NCBI GenBank assembly: GCA_900769345.1
Contig: CAAGGJ010000164.1
Location: 1-64,000, forward strand
Length of the DNA: 64,000 bases
Direction of reading: 5' to 3'
Origin: Bacteroidales bacterium
Lineage (GTDB): Bacteria; Bacteroidota; Bacteroidia; Bacteroidales; Muribaculaceae
Part shown: positions 16,001 to 25,037 of the stretch, in pieces
Numbering within the stretch: position 1 is the first letter of the stretch
How the letters are laid out: each line of letters begins with the position of its first letter
Notes under the pieces: model-generated
The model's database searches: none
The model's input: the letters and a program-made list of their open reading frames with translations, nothing else
Told to the model about the DNA's origin: nothing
Translations under genes and position numbers: made by a program

Positions 16001-18144
16001 TCATACACAAGTTGTAAATCATCGAGCCACATCTCGCTGCCATTACCACCACAGAAGTAGTCGCCATAGTAACTTGCCGAGCAAGTGAGGATAATAGCCG
16101 ACGGGCGCTTGTTGCTACGATATTCAAGGTCAATAGTGAACGGTATCAAGCCATCGCCTTCAGTTGCCTCGGTGAAGATAATCGTACCGTAAGCAATAAT
16201 GTGCTCCGAGTTGGCATCGAAGAGCATACGCTCACTCGATTTGGTCTTGATAATCTTAGGCCACGATTCGCCGGTGCTGCTGTCGGTCTCTTTCGAGTCG
16301 TCCCACAAGGCGATGAATATCTGACCCTTATCCATACCGGTAGCGCCGTCTACTACACCGGCATTATTGTCGATGGTTTTTGGCGAATATTTCACATAAC
16401 CGGTGAGCTGTGTAGGACGAGATTCGAACTTACGTCCCCAACCCAAGATACCATCGGTGCCATCGGTCTTAAGATACTTGCCCACAAATACGTTACCTGC
16501 AGCAAACTTACCAATCGAACCGATACCCACAAATTGCGACTTCAGATCGATAGAGCGGCTGCCGCTGTGGAAGAGTGTGGTAGATGGCACAGTTACGTTC
16601 TTATGCATAGTCGACGAGCCGTGGTTACCCGAATCCCAGAACATATCTTCACCGGAAGCGTAAATCAGATATGGCGATGATGAGGTCTGCCAGTCTTCGA
16701 AACTATTGTTAGGCAACTGGGCTGCTTCTTCGGTCTTGAATGTCTTCACGTCAGCTAAAGTGAAGCCGTCGCAAATAGCTTGATATTCATAGATAGTACC
16801 CGCAGTAAGGCCGGTGATGGCTGCACTCATCTGAGTGCCGTCTACTGTGGCATCCACCACATTCCAGTCGCTTGCGCCTTCCACACGATAGCGGAACTTC
16901 AATCCGGATAGGTCGCTCTTGAGAATAGTGCCATAAATGGTGGCGCGAGAAGTATACACATCATTTACATCGATAGTTACAGTAGCCACCGATGCATCGG
17001 TGATTTGCAGATACATCTCATACACTCTCACCTTATCCATCACGTCGGTAGCAGTGAATGTGATATAATAATCACCTTCGGGCAACTTATTGAGCATTTC
17101 CTTGGCAAGAGTGATTTTTGCAATAGCATTATCCTCGGCTGAAGTATAGTCATAAGTGTAAGAGAGTCCGGCTGTGGCAAGGGAGTTACGATAATCCTCA
17201 GTCATCGACAAAATCTCAAATTCATCGTCGGGCAAGCCGAGCAGACTTGTCAACACGTTGTTCTTACCGCTTACAACCACACTCTTAAGCTCGCATGCCG
17301 AAGTGCAATACACAGCTACATTGCTCACAAAAGCTTCGGGCTGCGACACCACCGGTTCACCGATATTGCGGCCGCCATTGAGCATAAATTTCGGTGCTGC
17401 AGTCACAATTACTTCTTTGGTCACTATCTCTTCTTCAGCCACCGCAATGGTAATGAGAGCACCACCGTGGTCGGTAGGTGTGCTCGCATACGATGCTTTT
17501 AGTGTGTAGAGATATGCAGGTTTTACATTCTCTATCACACCACTCTTTTCGTATGCCGAGCCGTCGAGCTGAGTGCCGCTAATGGTCCAGTTGAGCGACG
17601 TTTCGCCGTCGTCCATCATAAAGTAGCCGTTTACACTTGCCATCTCACTCGTATATTCAAGTTCGCCGGCTGCATTGCTAACCACCACCTTATAGTCGCT
17701 GAGTGCTTCGGATATATTGCCAAAATCAACCGCTACAGCCGAGTTGGCAAGTTTACATACCACGCTCACCGATTCATTACTGCCGGCGCTCACGGTAAAA
17801 GCTTTTTCGCCCTTAAAGTAGCGAGCCGTAAACGATGCCGGAACGCTATCACCGGCAGCTGCCGTTACGCGATAGTTTCCACTCTTCAGCATCAATACTT
17901 CGGGCAACGAATTGGTGCCACGATACTTCTTAATCAAGCCTTTAGAACTATATACATACACGATGCAATTCTCAGCCAAAGCCGATTCGTCGGCTGCGCG
18001 AGTGGCAATCTTGGCTTCAGTATTTACCTTCACATCGAAGTTTACCCGGCCCTCACCATCGCTTATCAGCGCTTCGTCGGAGCATGATAGCAATGCTCCT
18101 GACATAAGGCTGATTGTTATTATTGTTTTTGCTATATTTTTCAT
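15997..18144 (-). CDS. DUF4493 and PCMD domain surface lipoprotein
   Basis: The 715-residue lipoprotein has a lipobox GALLSC followed by SDEA, an acidic pattern that marks surface export in Bacteroidota. The N-terminal region (about 30-250) is DUF4493-like (GRVNFDVKVNTEA, then a fimbrillin-like beta domain). Ig-like segments and an Fn3-like stretch (about 395-470, ending in GLTAGTIYEYQAI) follow. A PCMD-type domain closes the protein (about 478-715, ending MWLDDLQLVYE). The C-terminal domain is paralogous to that of 12720-14312. Its stop overlaps the start of the downstream barrel gene by 4 bp. Ligand and function are not known. Confidence 0.82.
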   Translation of the reverse strand: MKNIAKTIITISLMSGALLSCSDEALISDGEGRVNFDVKVNTEAKIATRAADESALAENCIVYVYSSKGLIKKYRGTNSLPEVLMLKSGNYRVTAAAGDSVPASFTARYFKGEKAFTVSAGSNESVSVVCKLANSAVAVDFGNISEALSDYKVVVSNAAGELEYTSEMASVNGYFMMDDGETSLNWTISGTQLDGSAYEKSGVIENVKPAYLYTLKASYASTPTDHGGALITIAVAEEEIVTKEVIVTAAPKFMLNGGRNIGEPVVSQPEAFVSNVAVYCTSACELKSVVVSGKNNVLTSLLGLPDDEFEILSMTEDYRNSLATAGLSYTYDYTSAEDNAIAKITLAKEMLNKLPEGDYYITFTATDVMDKVRVYEMYLQITDASVATVTIDVNDVYTSRATIYGTILKSDLSGLKFRYRVEGASDWNVVDATVDGTQMSAAITGLTAGTIYEYQAICDGFTLADVKTFKTEEAAQLPNNSFEDWQTSSSPYLIYASGEDMFWDSGNHGSSTMHKNVTVPSTTLFHSGSRSIDLKSQFVGIGSIGKFAAGNVFVGKYLKTDGTDGILGWGRKFESRPTQLTGYVKYSPKTIDNNAGVVDGATGMDKGQIFIALWDDSKETDSSTGESWPKIIKTKSSERMLFDANSEHIIAYGTIIFTEATEGDGLIPFTIDLEYRSNKRPSAIILTCSASYYGDYFCGGNGSEMWLDDLQLVYE

Positions 18145-18162
18145 TTACTCAAGCAATTAAGA

Positions 18163-19695
18163 TTAGAAAGTTTGGAACTTAATTACGCATGTACCCACCT
18201 GACCGGCGTTGTCGGTTACCGTCAATTCAAAGTCATGATATGCTGCACCATAGATGCTTAGCAATGGTATGAATTGAGTAATATCGAATGTAACCGAAGT
18301 TTCATCTACCACAGGGCCATAGACTGTGCCACCCGATGTAGTACCGCCATTAGCCACAGGGAATCCAAGGGCGGCCAAGCCCTCAGTCAAGTCGGTGCCC
18401 GACGGCGATTTACCGGTAGCAAGGTCGAATTCGGTGTCGAGACCCACATCTTTCAGTAAGTCGGCGGTCAAAGTGCCCGAATTGATAACTACTTCAAACT
18501 TCTTGATGCCGTTAGGAGCAGAGATAACCACTTGAGCGGCTTGCAGACCTTCATCTGTACCGAAGAGGCGAGCATCGTTATAGGTATTGAGGTCGATAGT
18601 TTCGCTCGAGAACGATGGAGCCGGCTTGACTTCACTATATTCGGCTTGAGTGACTTTAATAGTCTTGCTCAGAGAGCCCATAGTGACCACCACATTGGCC
18701 GCGCGGCTTGTCGAAGCCTCGTTTGCAGCAGCATTGATGGTGAAACCGGTATCGGTAACGTCGCCAATAGTGCACCAACTTTCGTCACTGCTCTGCACAG
18801 TCCATGCTGCCGACGACTTAACAGTGATAGCTTGAGTGCTCGCCTTGCAAGGCATGCTCACGCTCGACATCGATGTAGTCAGGAAGTCGAATGGGTCAAT
18901 AATATCATCCTCAATGTCGATGTTTCGTGATTCATTCACCACTGTCACAGAGGCATCTATAGTAAAATTTGCTCCCGAAACCGAGCCCGTTTCATCGCTG
19001 GGAATCGGGGTTTCTTTATAGTTAAACGTAATGATGTAGTGCTTGCGCGGAGCCACATCGGTCATAATCTTATGATCCTCGCTGATAAACACACCTTCCA
19101 CAGTGCCCGAGAACGATGCCACAAGTGTGGTGTTGTTCTCATAGTAACGGAAGTAGCCCGAGCGTGTTTCCGATGCAACGAAATCGAGTGAATTTTTCGC
19201 AGCCACCTCCACAGTCACCTTCACATCACTTCCCATCACATTCTTCAAGGCTTCACTATATCTCACACTCACACGCACATTCTCAAGGGTGCATGTCATC
19301 GGGTTGAGCTCAGTGATTAGGTTTTTTGATATTGTGAAACTTTGCTTTGCATAATAATATGGTGCATCAAATTCGGCATCTTTAACTTCCATGTTATACA
19401 CTTCGGCAATATACTCACCCACAGGAAGGGTTATCACCTCGGGCATTTCGCTAAAAATCCACGATTTTTTGAGCAATCCGCTTTTGGCATCGAGTATGCG
19501 AACGGTAAAACCACTCACATCTACTGTAGAGCGAGTGACGGTGGTTTCTGATGCATCTACATCGATGCTCAGTGTCGACACCTTCAGCTTGCCTTCTTCT
19601 TGGCTCTCGCCGTTATAGTTTGGGTCGTCGCATCCGGCAAGCATCAATGTTGCCAGAGACATCATCATAACTAATATATTATATAATTTTTTCAT
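18163..19695 (-). CDS. DUF4493 lipoprotein with BACON domain
   Basis: The 510-residue lipoprotein has a lipobox LMLAGC followed by DDPN, a surface-export-like pattern. The DUF4493-type N-terminal region covers about 35-245. A BACON domain follows (about 255-350), with SAAWTVQSSDESWCTI and the closing strand SKTIKVTQA. BACON domains are usually carbohydrate- or mucin-associated binding modules. The C-terminal 150 residues form a module (KKFEVVINSGTLTADLL ... FDITQFIPLLSIYG ... HDFELTVTDNAGQ). Its counterpart appears in the 829-residue protein upstream (TTQSEYLLAQGWPAEIDLTK ... MVDFTKMVPLLRAY ... HTFTVVAKD). There is no PCMD domain. Confidence 0.8.
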   Translation of the reverse strand: MKKLYNILVMMMSLATLMLAGCDDPNYNGESQEEGKLKVSTLSIDVDASETTVTRSTVDVSGFTVRILDAKSGLLKKSWIFSEMPEVITLPVGEYIAEVYNMEVKDAEFDAPYYYAKQSFTISKNLITELNPMTCTLENVRVSVRYSEALKNVMGSDVKVTVEVAAKNSLDFVASETRSGYFRYYENNTTLVASFSGTVEGVFISEDHKIMTDVAPRKHYIITFNYKETPIPSDETGSVSGANFTIDASVTVVNESRNIDIEDDIIDPFDFLTTSMSSVSMPCKASTQAITVKSSAAWTVQSSDESWCTIGDVTDTGFTINAAANEASTSRAANVVVTMGSLSKTIKVTQAEYSEVKPAPSFSSETIDLNTYNDARLFGTDEGLQAAQVVISAPNGIKKFEVVINSGTLTADLLKDVGLDTEFDLATGKSPSGTDLTEGLAALGFPVANGGTTSGGTVYGPVVDETSVTFDITQFIPLLSIYGAAYHDFELTVTDNAGQVGTCVIKFQTF

Positions 19696-19718
19696 CTTTT
19701 TTACTGCAGTAGTGGTTA

Positions 19719-22208
19719 TTACTTAAATGAGAGTGACAAGTCATCAACATACAGCACACTGCCACGGTGTATACTTAATGTTTCATCACCAATTTGTGTA
19801 TCAACACCTATAGTAACATCGCTCTTCGAGAATGAGGTCTTTGTGGTTGACCAGAAACTTACGTATATCGATGTTGCCTTTAGCTTGGTGTTGCTGTAAT
19901 TGAGGTTTACATCCACCTTTTGGAATGCCGTGGTGGCTGTGCTTGTGCTCTCGGGAATATACGAACCGGTGGCTATCACCGTATCGCCGGAGCGTACCTC
20001 TACTTCCACCTTAAATTGGTCGGAGTTCTTTGGCAAATATTGATACCAGAACGACAACTTCTGCGGACGCGATGAGTAGCTGTGACCGGTGGTGGTGTTT
20101 TCAGTGCCCGACGACCAGCTGTATGAGCCGATAAACATGCGTCCGGCAAAGAAGCCCTTGGGATACAACACCGAAAGAACGCCCACATTGGTGGTTGAAT
20201 AGCCTCCACCATGACCGCTGGTGTAGATTTGTGCCGAATAGTTGCCACCGTGCTTAAGCGATGACTTGCGACTCACTGCGCAACTCGAAGTGGCTGCGAT
20301 GCGCGATACCGAGTAGTCGTATCCGCGTGCGTTGTTGGTTGCCCACCACACATCGCTCTCGCCGGTAGAATATGGCAAATAATCGTAGTATTTGTTCGAA
20401 TCATATATCAAGGTCTTGCTCCAGCTTTCCATGTCGCTGTTAGGAATCTGCTTGTCGGGTTCGGTAGCAAAACTTGCGGCATTGCTTGCTCGGCTCGACG
20501 AACCCACCACCGACACTTTAAGCTGATAATTAGCGCCTGCTGTGAGACCCGCAAGATGTATTGTGCCACCATCTATAGTGTAGTTTTTGAAAGTAGTGAA
20601 TGTGCTGCCGCCGTTTGTTGAGAGATACACCGAAAGCACCTTGTTGAGGGTAGCATAGTCGTATTTGCTTGCCGTGTAAGTGGCTGTAGCCGTGTAGGAG
20701 TACACATCATAGTCGTTGACCACAACTGTGAGTTCAGGCACATCATGCACCACATCCATCACTTCTGTGCTCTTAACGCCATTCTTATACACAGCCTTCA
20801 CTTGTGTGTCGGCCGACATAAGTGGCAATGTAAATGTTACATTATATTTGTTATTGCCCAACGACTCAACATTTTTGATAGTAGCATCACCCCATGTGCC
20901 ATTATCCTTGAGATACTGTATGGTCACATTGTTGGCAAGATTTAATCCGCTATAAGTCATCTCACAGGTAACATCGGTCTGTCCCAAATCGATGGTTACG
21001 CTCGACGGAATCGAAATCTCCACTGCAGGAGCCGAGATGCTTACCGTAACCGGCTCGGTGACACGAGTAAGTATATCCTTTGCAACCACAGTGAATGTGT
21101 GGGTGCTGCTGCCATTGTAAGCACGCAATAGCGGCACCATTTTGGTAAAGTCGACCATACCCATGGTGCATGCGGTAGTGCCCCACAATCCCGATGCATT
21201 GAAGCCATATTTCATCATCAATGCCTTCTGAGCCGGAGTCACCTTGGTGAGGTCGATTTCAGCCGGCCAGCCTTGTGCAAGCAGATATTCCGACTGTGTG
21301 GTGAGAGTCACTTCGCTGAAGCCTGCCATTGCCGATATATGCATTTTGGGCGCGGCTTCAAGTTCGTCACCCTCAAGAATGTTAATCGTTTCACCCGAAG
21401 TGAAATTCTCGGCAGTAATCACCGGTTCTTCGGCATTAAAGAGTTCTTCGCCAAGGGTAATGCTCACTTCGCCTCCGTCTGCTATGGTATCATCGAATGT
21501 AATTACGAGTTTAGCCTCACCCACTTCACCGCCATTCACATCGAAGGTGATGCGATAATGTGTACGCGCTTTGGCTGATGTGATGCCCGCAGGCTCTATA
21601 TACACCGACTTACCCTCATAGTTGGTAAGCTCCAAGGCTATAGTCACATTGCCCGGTCGCACATATGCTGCACGAGTCTCTCCCATCTCGAAGGTAACAA
21701 ATGTGCCTCCCGATGAGTGTATCACAGTCTTATATTCCGGAAAATAGTTCTTAAATGCATCAGTGTAGTCAACGCTCACCATAGTGTTTTGCAATGTTGC
21801 CACCACTTCGGGGTCTGCCACTTCGCCATCGTAGAGCGTAAATGTAGTCGAACCATAGAAATAAGGCTTGTCGAAACCTTCGTCAGCCATACTTCCATAG
21901 TAGGCACTAAGTGTGTATTCGCCCACCGGGAACTTCTCGGTCGACGACATTTCAGATACTTTGCTCCATGTTTTATCCACAGAACCATCTTTACGCGACA
22001 ATCTTGCGCTGAAATTGCCTATCTCGGGCCGAATCACCGCAGGTGCCACCGCTGTTCTTGTTGCTGCCCATGTAGCCTTAACATCGTAGTCGGCTGAAAT
22101 CGCAGGCTTCACCAGCCCGTAGCCCTTCTCAGCACTTGGCTCATCGCTCGAACACGATGTCCCAATCAATGCTAATGCCATAACAGCAAAAATCGATTTT
22201 AATTTCAT
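19719..22208 (-). CDS. Large DUF4493 / Fn3 / PCMD-like surface lipoprotein
   Basis: The 829-residue lipoprotein is the first gene of the operon. The lipobox GTSC is followed by SSDEPS, a surface-export pattern. The DUF4493-type region covers about 30-260. A module shared with the 510-residue neighbour follows (about 285-390). Two or more Ig/Fn3-like domains (about 395-580, with GLTAGANYQLKVS) come next, and then a PCMD-like beta-sandwich (about 590-829). That last domain starts at PNSDMESWSKT, is rich in Ser, Tyr and Trp, and ends VLYVDDLSLSFK. The function is probably surface binding or a structural layer, but this is inference. The promoter box is at 22292-22299. Confidence 0.8.
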   Translation of the reverse strand: MKLKSIFAVMALALIGTSCSSDEPSAEKGYGLVKPAISADYDVKATWAATRTAVAPAVIRPEIGNFSARLSRKDGSVDKTWSKVSEMSSTEKFPVGEYTLSAYYGSMADEGFDKPYFYGSTTFTLYDGEVADPEVVATLQNTMVSVDYTDAFKNYFPEYKTVIHSSGGTFVTFEMGETRAAYVRPGNVTIALELTNYEGKSVYIEPAGITSAKARTHYRITFDVNGGEVGEAKLVITFDDTIADGGEVSITLGEELFNAEEPVITAENFTSGETINILEGDELEAAPKMHISAMAGFSEVTLTTQSEYLLAQGWPAEIDLTKVTPAQKALMMKYGFNASGLWGTTACTMGMVDFTKMVPLLRAYNGSSTHTFTVVAKDILTRVTEPVTVSISAPAVEISIPSSVTIDLGQTDVTCEMTYSGLNLANNVTIQYLKDNGTWGDATIKNVESLGNNKYNVTFTLPLMSADTQVKAVYKNGVKSTEVMDVVHDVPELTVVVNDYDVYSYTATATYTASKYDYATLNKVLSVYLSTNGGSTFTTFKNYTIDGGTIHLAGLTAGANYQLKVSVVGSSSRASNAASFATEPDKQIPNSDMESWSKTLIYDSNKYYDYLPYSTGESDVWWATNNARGYDYSVSRIAATSSCAVSRKSSLKHGGNYSAQIYTSGHGGGYSTTNVGVLSVLYPKGFFAGRMFIGSYSWSSGTENTTTGHSYSSRPQKLSFWYQYLPKNSDQFKVEVEVRSGDTVIATGSYIPESTSTATTAFQKVDVNLNYSNTKLKATSIYVSFWSTTKTSFSKSDVTIGVDTQIGDETLSIHRGSVLYVDDLSLSFK

Positions 22209-22291
22209 AACTTAGTATTAAATTTTTTCCAATCTAAAATTTTTTTATTAGCAAGGTTCTCTTAAAAAAATAAATTTCCCTAAAAGCGCCA

Positions 22292-22299
22292 CAAAGATA
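22292..22299 (-). promoter_or_regulatory. -7 promoter box for the DUF4493/PCMD operon
   Basis: The minus strand reads TATCTTTG, a full match to TAnnTTTG, 84 bp before the start codon at 22208. Confidence 0.6.
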
Positions 22300-22465
22300 G
22301 CAAATTTTGTTCAATCACTCCACATTTATAAATAATAAACAAAGGGTGCCAAGTAAAAAATAGATAAATTTGCACATTCTTACCATACTTTTGTTAACTA
22401 TCATTCACCCGTCGAGCACAATTTGTTCCTTTTCTAACCTGTTTTCTTCCCTTTAATTATTTTCA

Positions 22466-22501
22466 GCAAATTTTGCAAAATCGCAAAATCGCAAAATTTG
22501 C
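22466..22501. repeat. Inverted repeat overlapping an 8-bp tandem repeat
   Basis: gcaaattttgc (22466-22476) and its complement gcaaaatttgc (22491-22501) are 14 bp apart. The same stretch contains almost three copies of gcaaaatc (22475-22498). It could be an operator or a cruciform-prone site in the long divergent promoter region. Confidence 0.6.
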
Positions 22502-22813
22502 ACACAAATCTCTCCAATATGAACATTGCCTCAATTTTCACTATTTGCCACCAATCGGAGTATAGTCTATTCGATTACACACATTAAAAATAATAATTAG
22601 CAATATCAAATCCTGACGAGCAATTTAACACGCTATGCATTTTCAGCAATTTTTGCACATTTTTTACATTTAGCCATTTTCACCACTTCTCATCGCTTTT
22701 CACCACCTGAATATACTGTTTCTTTAAGCAAGAATCCCAACTTCACATTTACTCTTCCGACCCGCAAAATAAATAATTTTTCAAAATTAATCGCAACTCT
22801 CAAATGTTTATCT

Positions 22814-22821
22814 TACCTTTG
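22814..22821 (+). promoter_or_regulatory. -7 promoter box for 22910
   Basis: TACCTTTG matches TAnnTTTG, 89 bp before the start codon at 22910. Confidence 0.5.
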
Positions 22822-22909
22822 CAATATATGTCAGTCATTTACATATTATTACTCTTATCATATTACAGCAAGCAGTATATATATATTTTATTAACATAAA
22901 AATAAAGCC

Positions 22910-24853
22910 ATGAGCAATTTTGGTATAAACATATTGAAACCGCTAAGCGATCGCACCACGCCTCGATGGATAATTCTCCTCATCGACCTCCTTATTGTGG
23001 CACTTAGCTACACCATAACCACAGTATCAAGTTCGTTTGAAAGCACCATTACCGGTCCTTACGACTTGCTGCGCAACTACTTCATTCTGGTGGGTGTGTT
23101 TTTGATAGTGAGTTTCTTCACCAAGAGTTACGCCTACATCATACGCCTCTCGGCGCTCAACGACCTCTTTCGCACGCTCTCGCTTTGCGCCATATCCATG
23201 CTATTCCTCTCAGTTATCAATATTGCCGTGCAACAAATTAGCGGTAAGGCACTCATAAGTATGTGGGAATTGAGTTTCGTGGTGCTGTTGGCACTATGCA
23301 TGATGATAGCTGAGCGTCTCACCGCAAAATACATCTACACTCGCATCACAGCCATCAGTCATCACACCCAGCGCGTGCTCGTGGTGGGCAGCTCTATGCG
23401 CTCGGTAATGATAGCCAACTGGCTGCAGCAGGAACTCAATGGCCGATACACCCCTGTGGGTCTGCTCACATTCAAACAACTCACCAACGGCAAAGTGTCG
23501 AAAAACAATTATCCGGTGTATTTCTTCACACCCGAAACTTTTAGCAACATAGCCGAGACTCTCGATGTTAAAGCCGTGGTAGCCGACCGCAAGGACCTCA
23601 CTTTGCTCCGCAGCGAAGCAGCCACCAAGATTCTCGCGGGCATCAAAGTGCTAACCATCAATCGCATCGAAGACATCGACCTCACCGAGAGCGACGACTC
23701 TGCCGCCTACAGCACTCCACAAATCAGAAACGTGGAAATAGAGGATTTGCTTTGCCGCGCACCCATCATCACCGACAACACTCTCGTGCGTCAGAACATA
23801 TTCGGCCACACGGTGCTCATTACCGGTGCCTGCGGTTCGATAGGTAGCGAACTGGTGCGCCAAGTGGCTGCTTGCAAGGCAAGTCTCGTGGTATGCGTAG
23901 ATCAAGCAGAAACACCTATGCACGACCTTATGCTCGAGATGCAGCAGTCGTTCCCCGACACGCCCATCGCAACCTTTATAGGTAGCGTGCAAAACAAGTC
24001 TCGCATGGAGCAGGCTTTTGCCAAATATCGTCCCGCTCTCGTGATTCACGCCGCCGCCTACAAGCACGTGCCTATGATGGAAATCAACCCCACCGAGGCA
24101 ATCATCAACAATGTCTGCGGCTCGAAAATCATTGCCGACCTCGCAGTGAAATACAAAGCACGAAAATTTGTGATGGTGTCGACCGACAAGGCTGTGAACC
24201 CCACAAATGTGATGGGAGCCACAAAACGCCTCGCCGAAATCTACACCCAATCGCTATTTTTCGACATCACCAAAAAGGGCCTCGGCACGCAGTTCATCAC
24301 CACGCGTTTTGGCAATGTGTTAGGCTCTAATGGTTCGGTAATCCCCATCTTCCGCCGCCAAATAGAAAACGGCGGTCCCGTCACCATCACTCACAAGGAC
24401 ATAATCCGCTACTTCATGACCATCAACGAGGCATGCTCGCTCGTGCTTGAAGCCGGATGTATGGGCAACGGCGGCGAAATCTATGTTTTCGACATGGGCA
24501 AACCGGTGAAAATCTACGACTTGGCTGCAAAAATGATTTCCCTCGCCGGATTCCGACCCGAAAAGGACATCAAAATAGTGGAAACCGGACTCCGCCCAGG
24601 CGAAAAACTCTACGAAGAGCTTCTCAACGACAAGGAGACCACCACCGCCACCATCAACGAGAAAATCATGATTGCCACCGTAACAAAATACGACTACGCC
24701 GAGGTTGAAAAAGCCATCGAAGAAATTATTACCCTCGCCGCAAATGGCAAAACCGAGGAAATGATTAAGGCGATGAAGCTATTTATCCCAGAATATCGAA
24801 GCAACAACTCCGAATTTGAGAAAATCGACCGCGAAATCGAAGAAAACCGCTAA
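22910..24853 (+). CDS. Membrane-bound nucleotide-sugar 4,6-dehydratase (CapD/WbpM-like)
   Basis: The 647-residue protein has four membrane helices (about 21-140), a Rossmann-like domain (about 150-270) and a catalytic extended-SDR domain (about 300-610). The NAD-binding motif is TGACGSIG (305-312). The usual YxxxK is replaced by Met435-x3-Lys439 (VMGATKR), as in the WbpM/FlaA1/PglF group. Further family landmarks are HAAAYKHVP, VSTDKAVNPTNVMG, FGNVLGSNGS and LRPGEKLYEELL. Such enzymes convert UDP-GlcNAc (or a related sugar) to the 4-keto-6-deoxy form, an early step for capsule, O-antigen or glycoprotein glycans. It stands alone here, not in a capsule cluster. Confidence 0.92.
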   Translation: MSNFGINILKPLSDRTTPRWIILLIDLLIVALSYTITTVSSSFESTITGPYDLLRNYFILVGVFLIVSFFTKSYAYIIRLSALNDLFRTLSLCAISMLFLSVINIAVQQISGKALISMWELSFVVLLALCMMIAERLTAKYIYTRITAISHHTQRVLVVGSSMRSVMIANWLQQELNGRYTPVGLLTFKQLTNGKVSKNNYPVYFFTPETFSNIAETLDVKAVVADRKDLTLLRSEAATKILAGIKVLTINRIEDIDLTESDDSAAYSTPQIRNVEIEDLLCRAPIITDNTLVRQNIFGHTVLITGACGSIGSELVRQVAACKASLVVCVDQAETPMHDLMLEMQQSFPDTPIATFIGSVQNKSRMEQAFAKYRPALVIHAAAYKHVPMMEINPTEAIINNVCGSKIIADLAVKYKARKFVMVSTDKAVNPTNVMGATKRLAEIYTQSLFFDITKKGLGTQFITTRFGNVLGSNGSVIPIFRRQIENGGPVTITHKDIIRYFMTINEACSLVLEAGCMGNGGEIYVFDMGKPVKIYDLAAKMISLAGFRPEKDIKIVETGLRPGEKLYEELLNDKETTTATINEKIMIATVTKYDYAEVEKAIEEIITLAANGKTEEMIKAMKLFIPEYRSNNSEFEKIDREIEENR

Positions 24854-24878
24854 TAATCTCCACAAATACTCATTCTAC

Positions 24879-24916
24879 GGCACGCTCCGCCTCTATTTTT
24901 TCACTCGGAGCGTGCC
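24879..24916 (+). terminator. Terminator after the dehydratase gene
   Basis: A perfect 11-bp stem (ggcacgctccg at 24879-24889, complement at 24906-24916) is followed by ctttaactatatttt. Confidence 0.85.
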
Positions 24917-24976
24917 CTTTAACTATATTTTCAATAAAAAAGCTTTAATGTATATTATTAATAAGATGTTTTACAC

Positions 24977-24984
24977 TATCTTTG
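24977..24984 (+). promoter_or_regulatory. -7 promoter box for 25038
   Basis: TATCTTTG is a full match to TAnnTTTG and lies 54 bp before the start codon. Confidence 0.55.
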
Positions 24985-25037
24985 CTTCGAAAACTTACAG
25001 ATAGCAAACAAAACAACTTACTAATAAAGACAAAACA

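Larger units (their letters stand above)
22209..22909. other. 701-bp AT-rich intergenic region with divergent promoters
   Basis: There is no gene. It holds the two divergent promoter boxes (22292-22299 minus, 22814-22821 plus), an 11-bp inverted repeat around 22466-22501, and a related motif (ttttcagcaatttttgca) near 22639-22656. The rest is plain AT-rich sequence. Confidence 0.6.
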
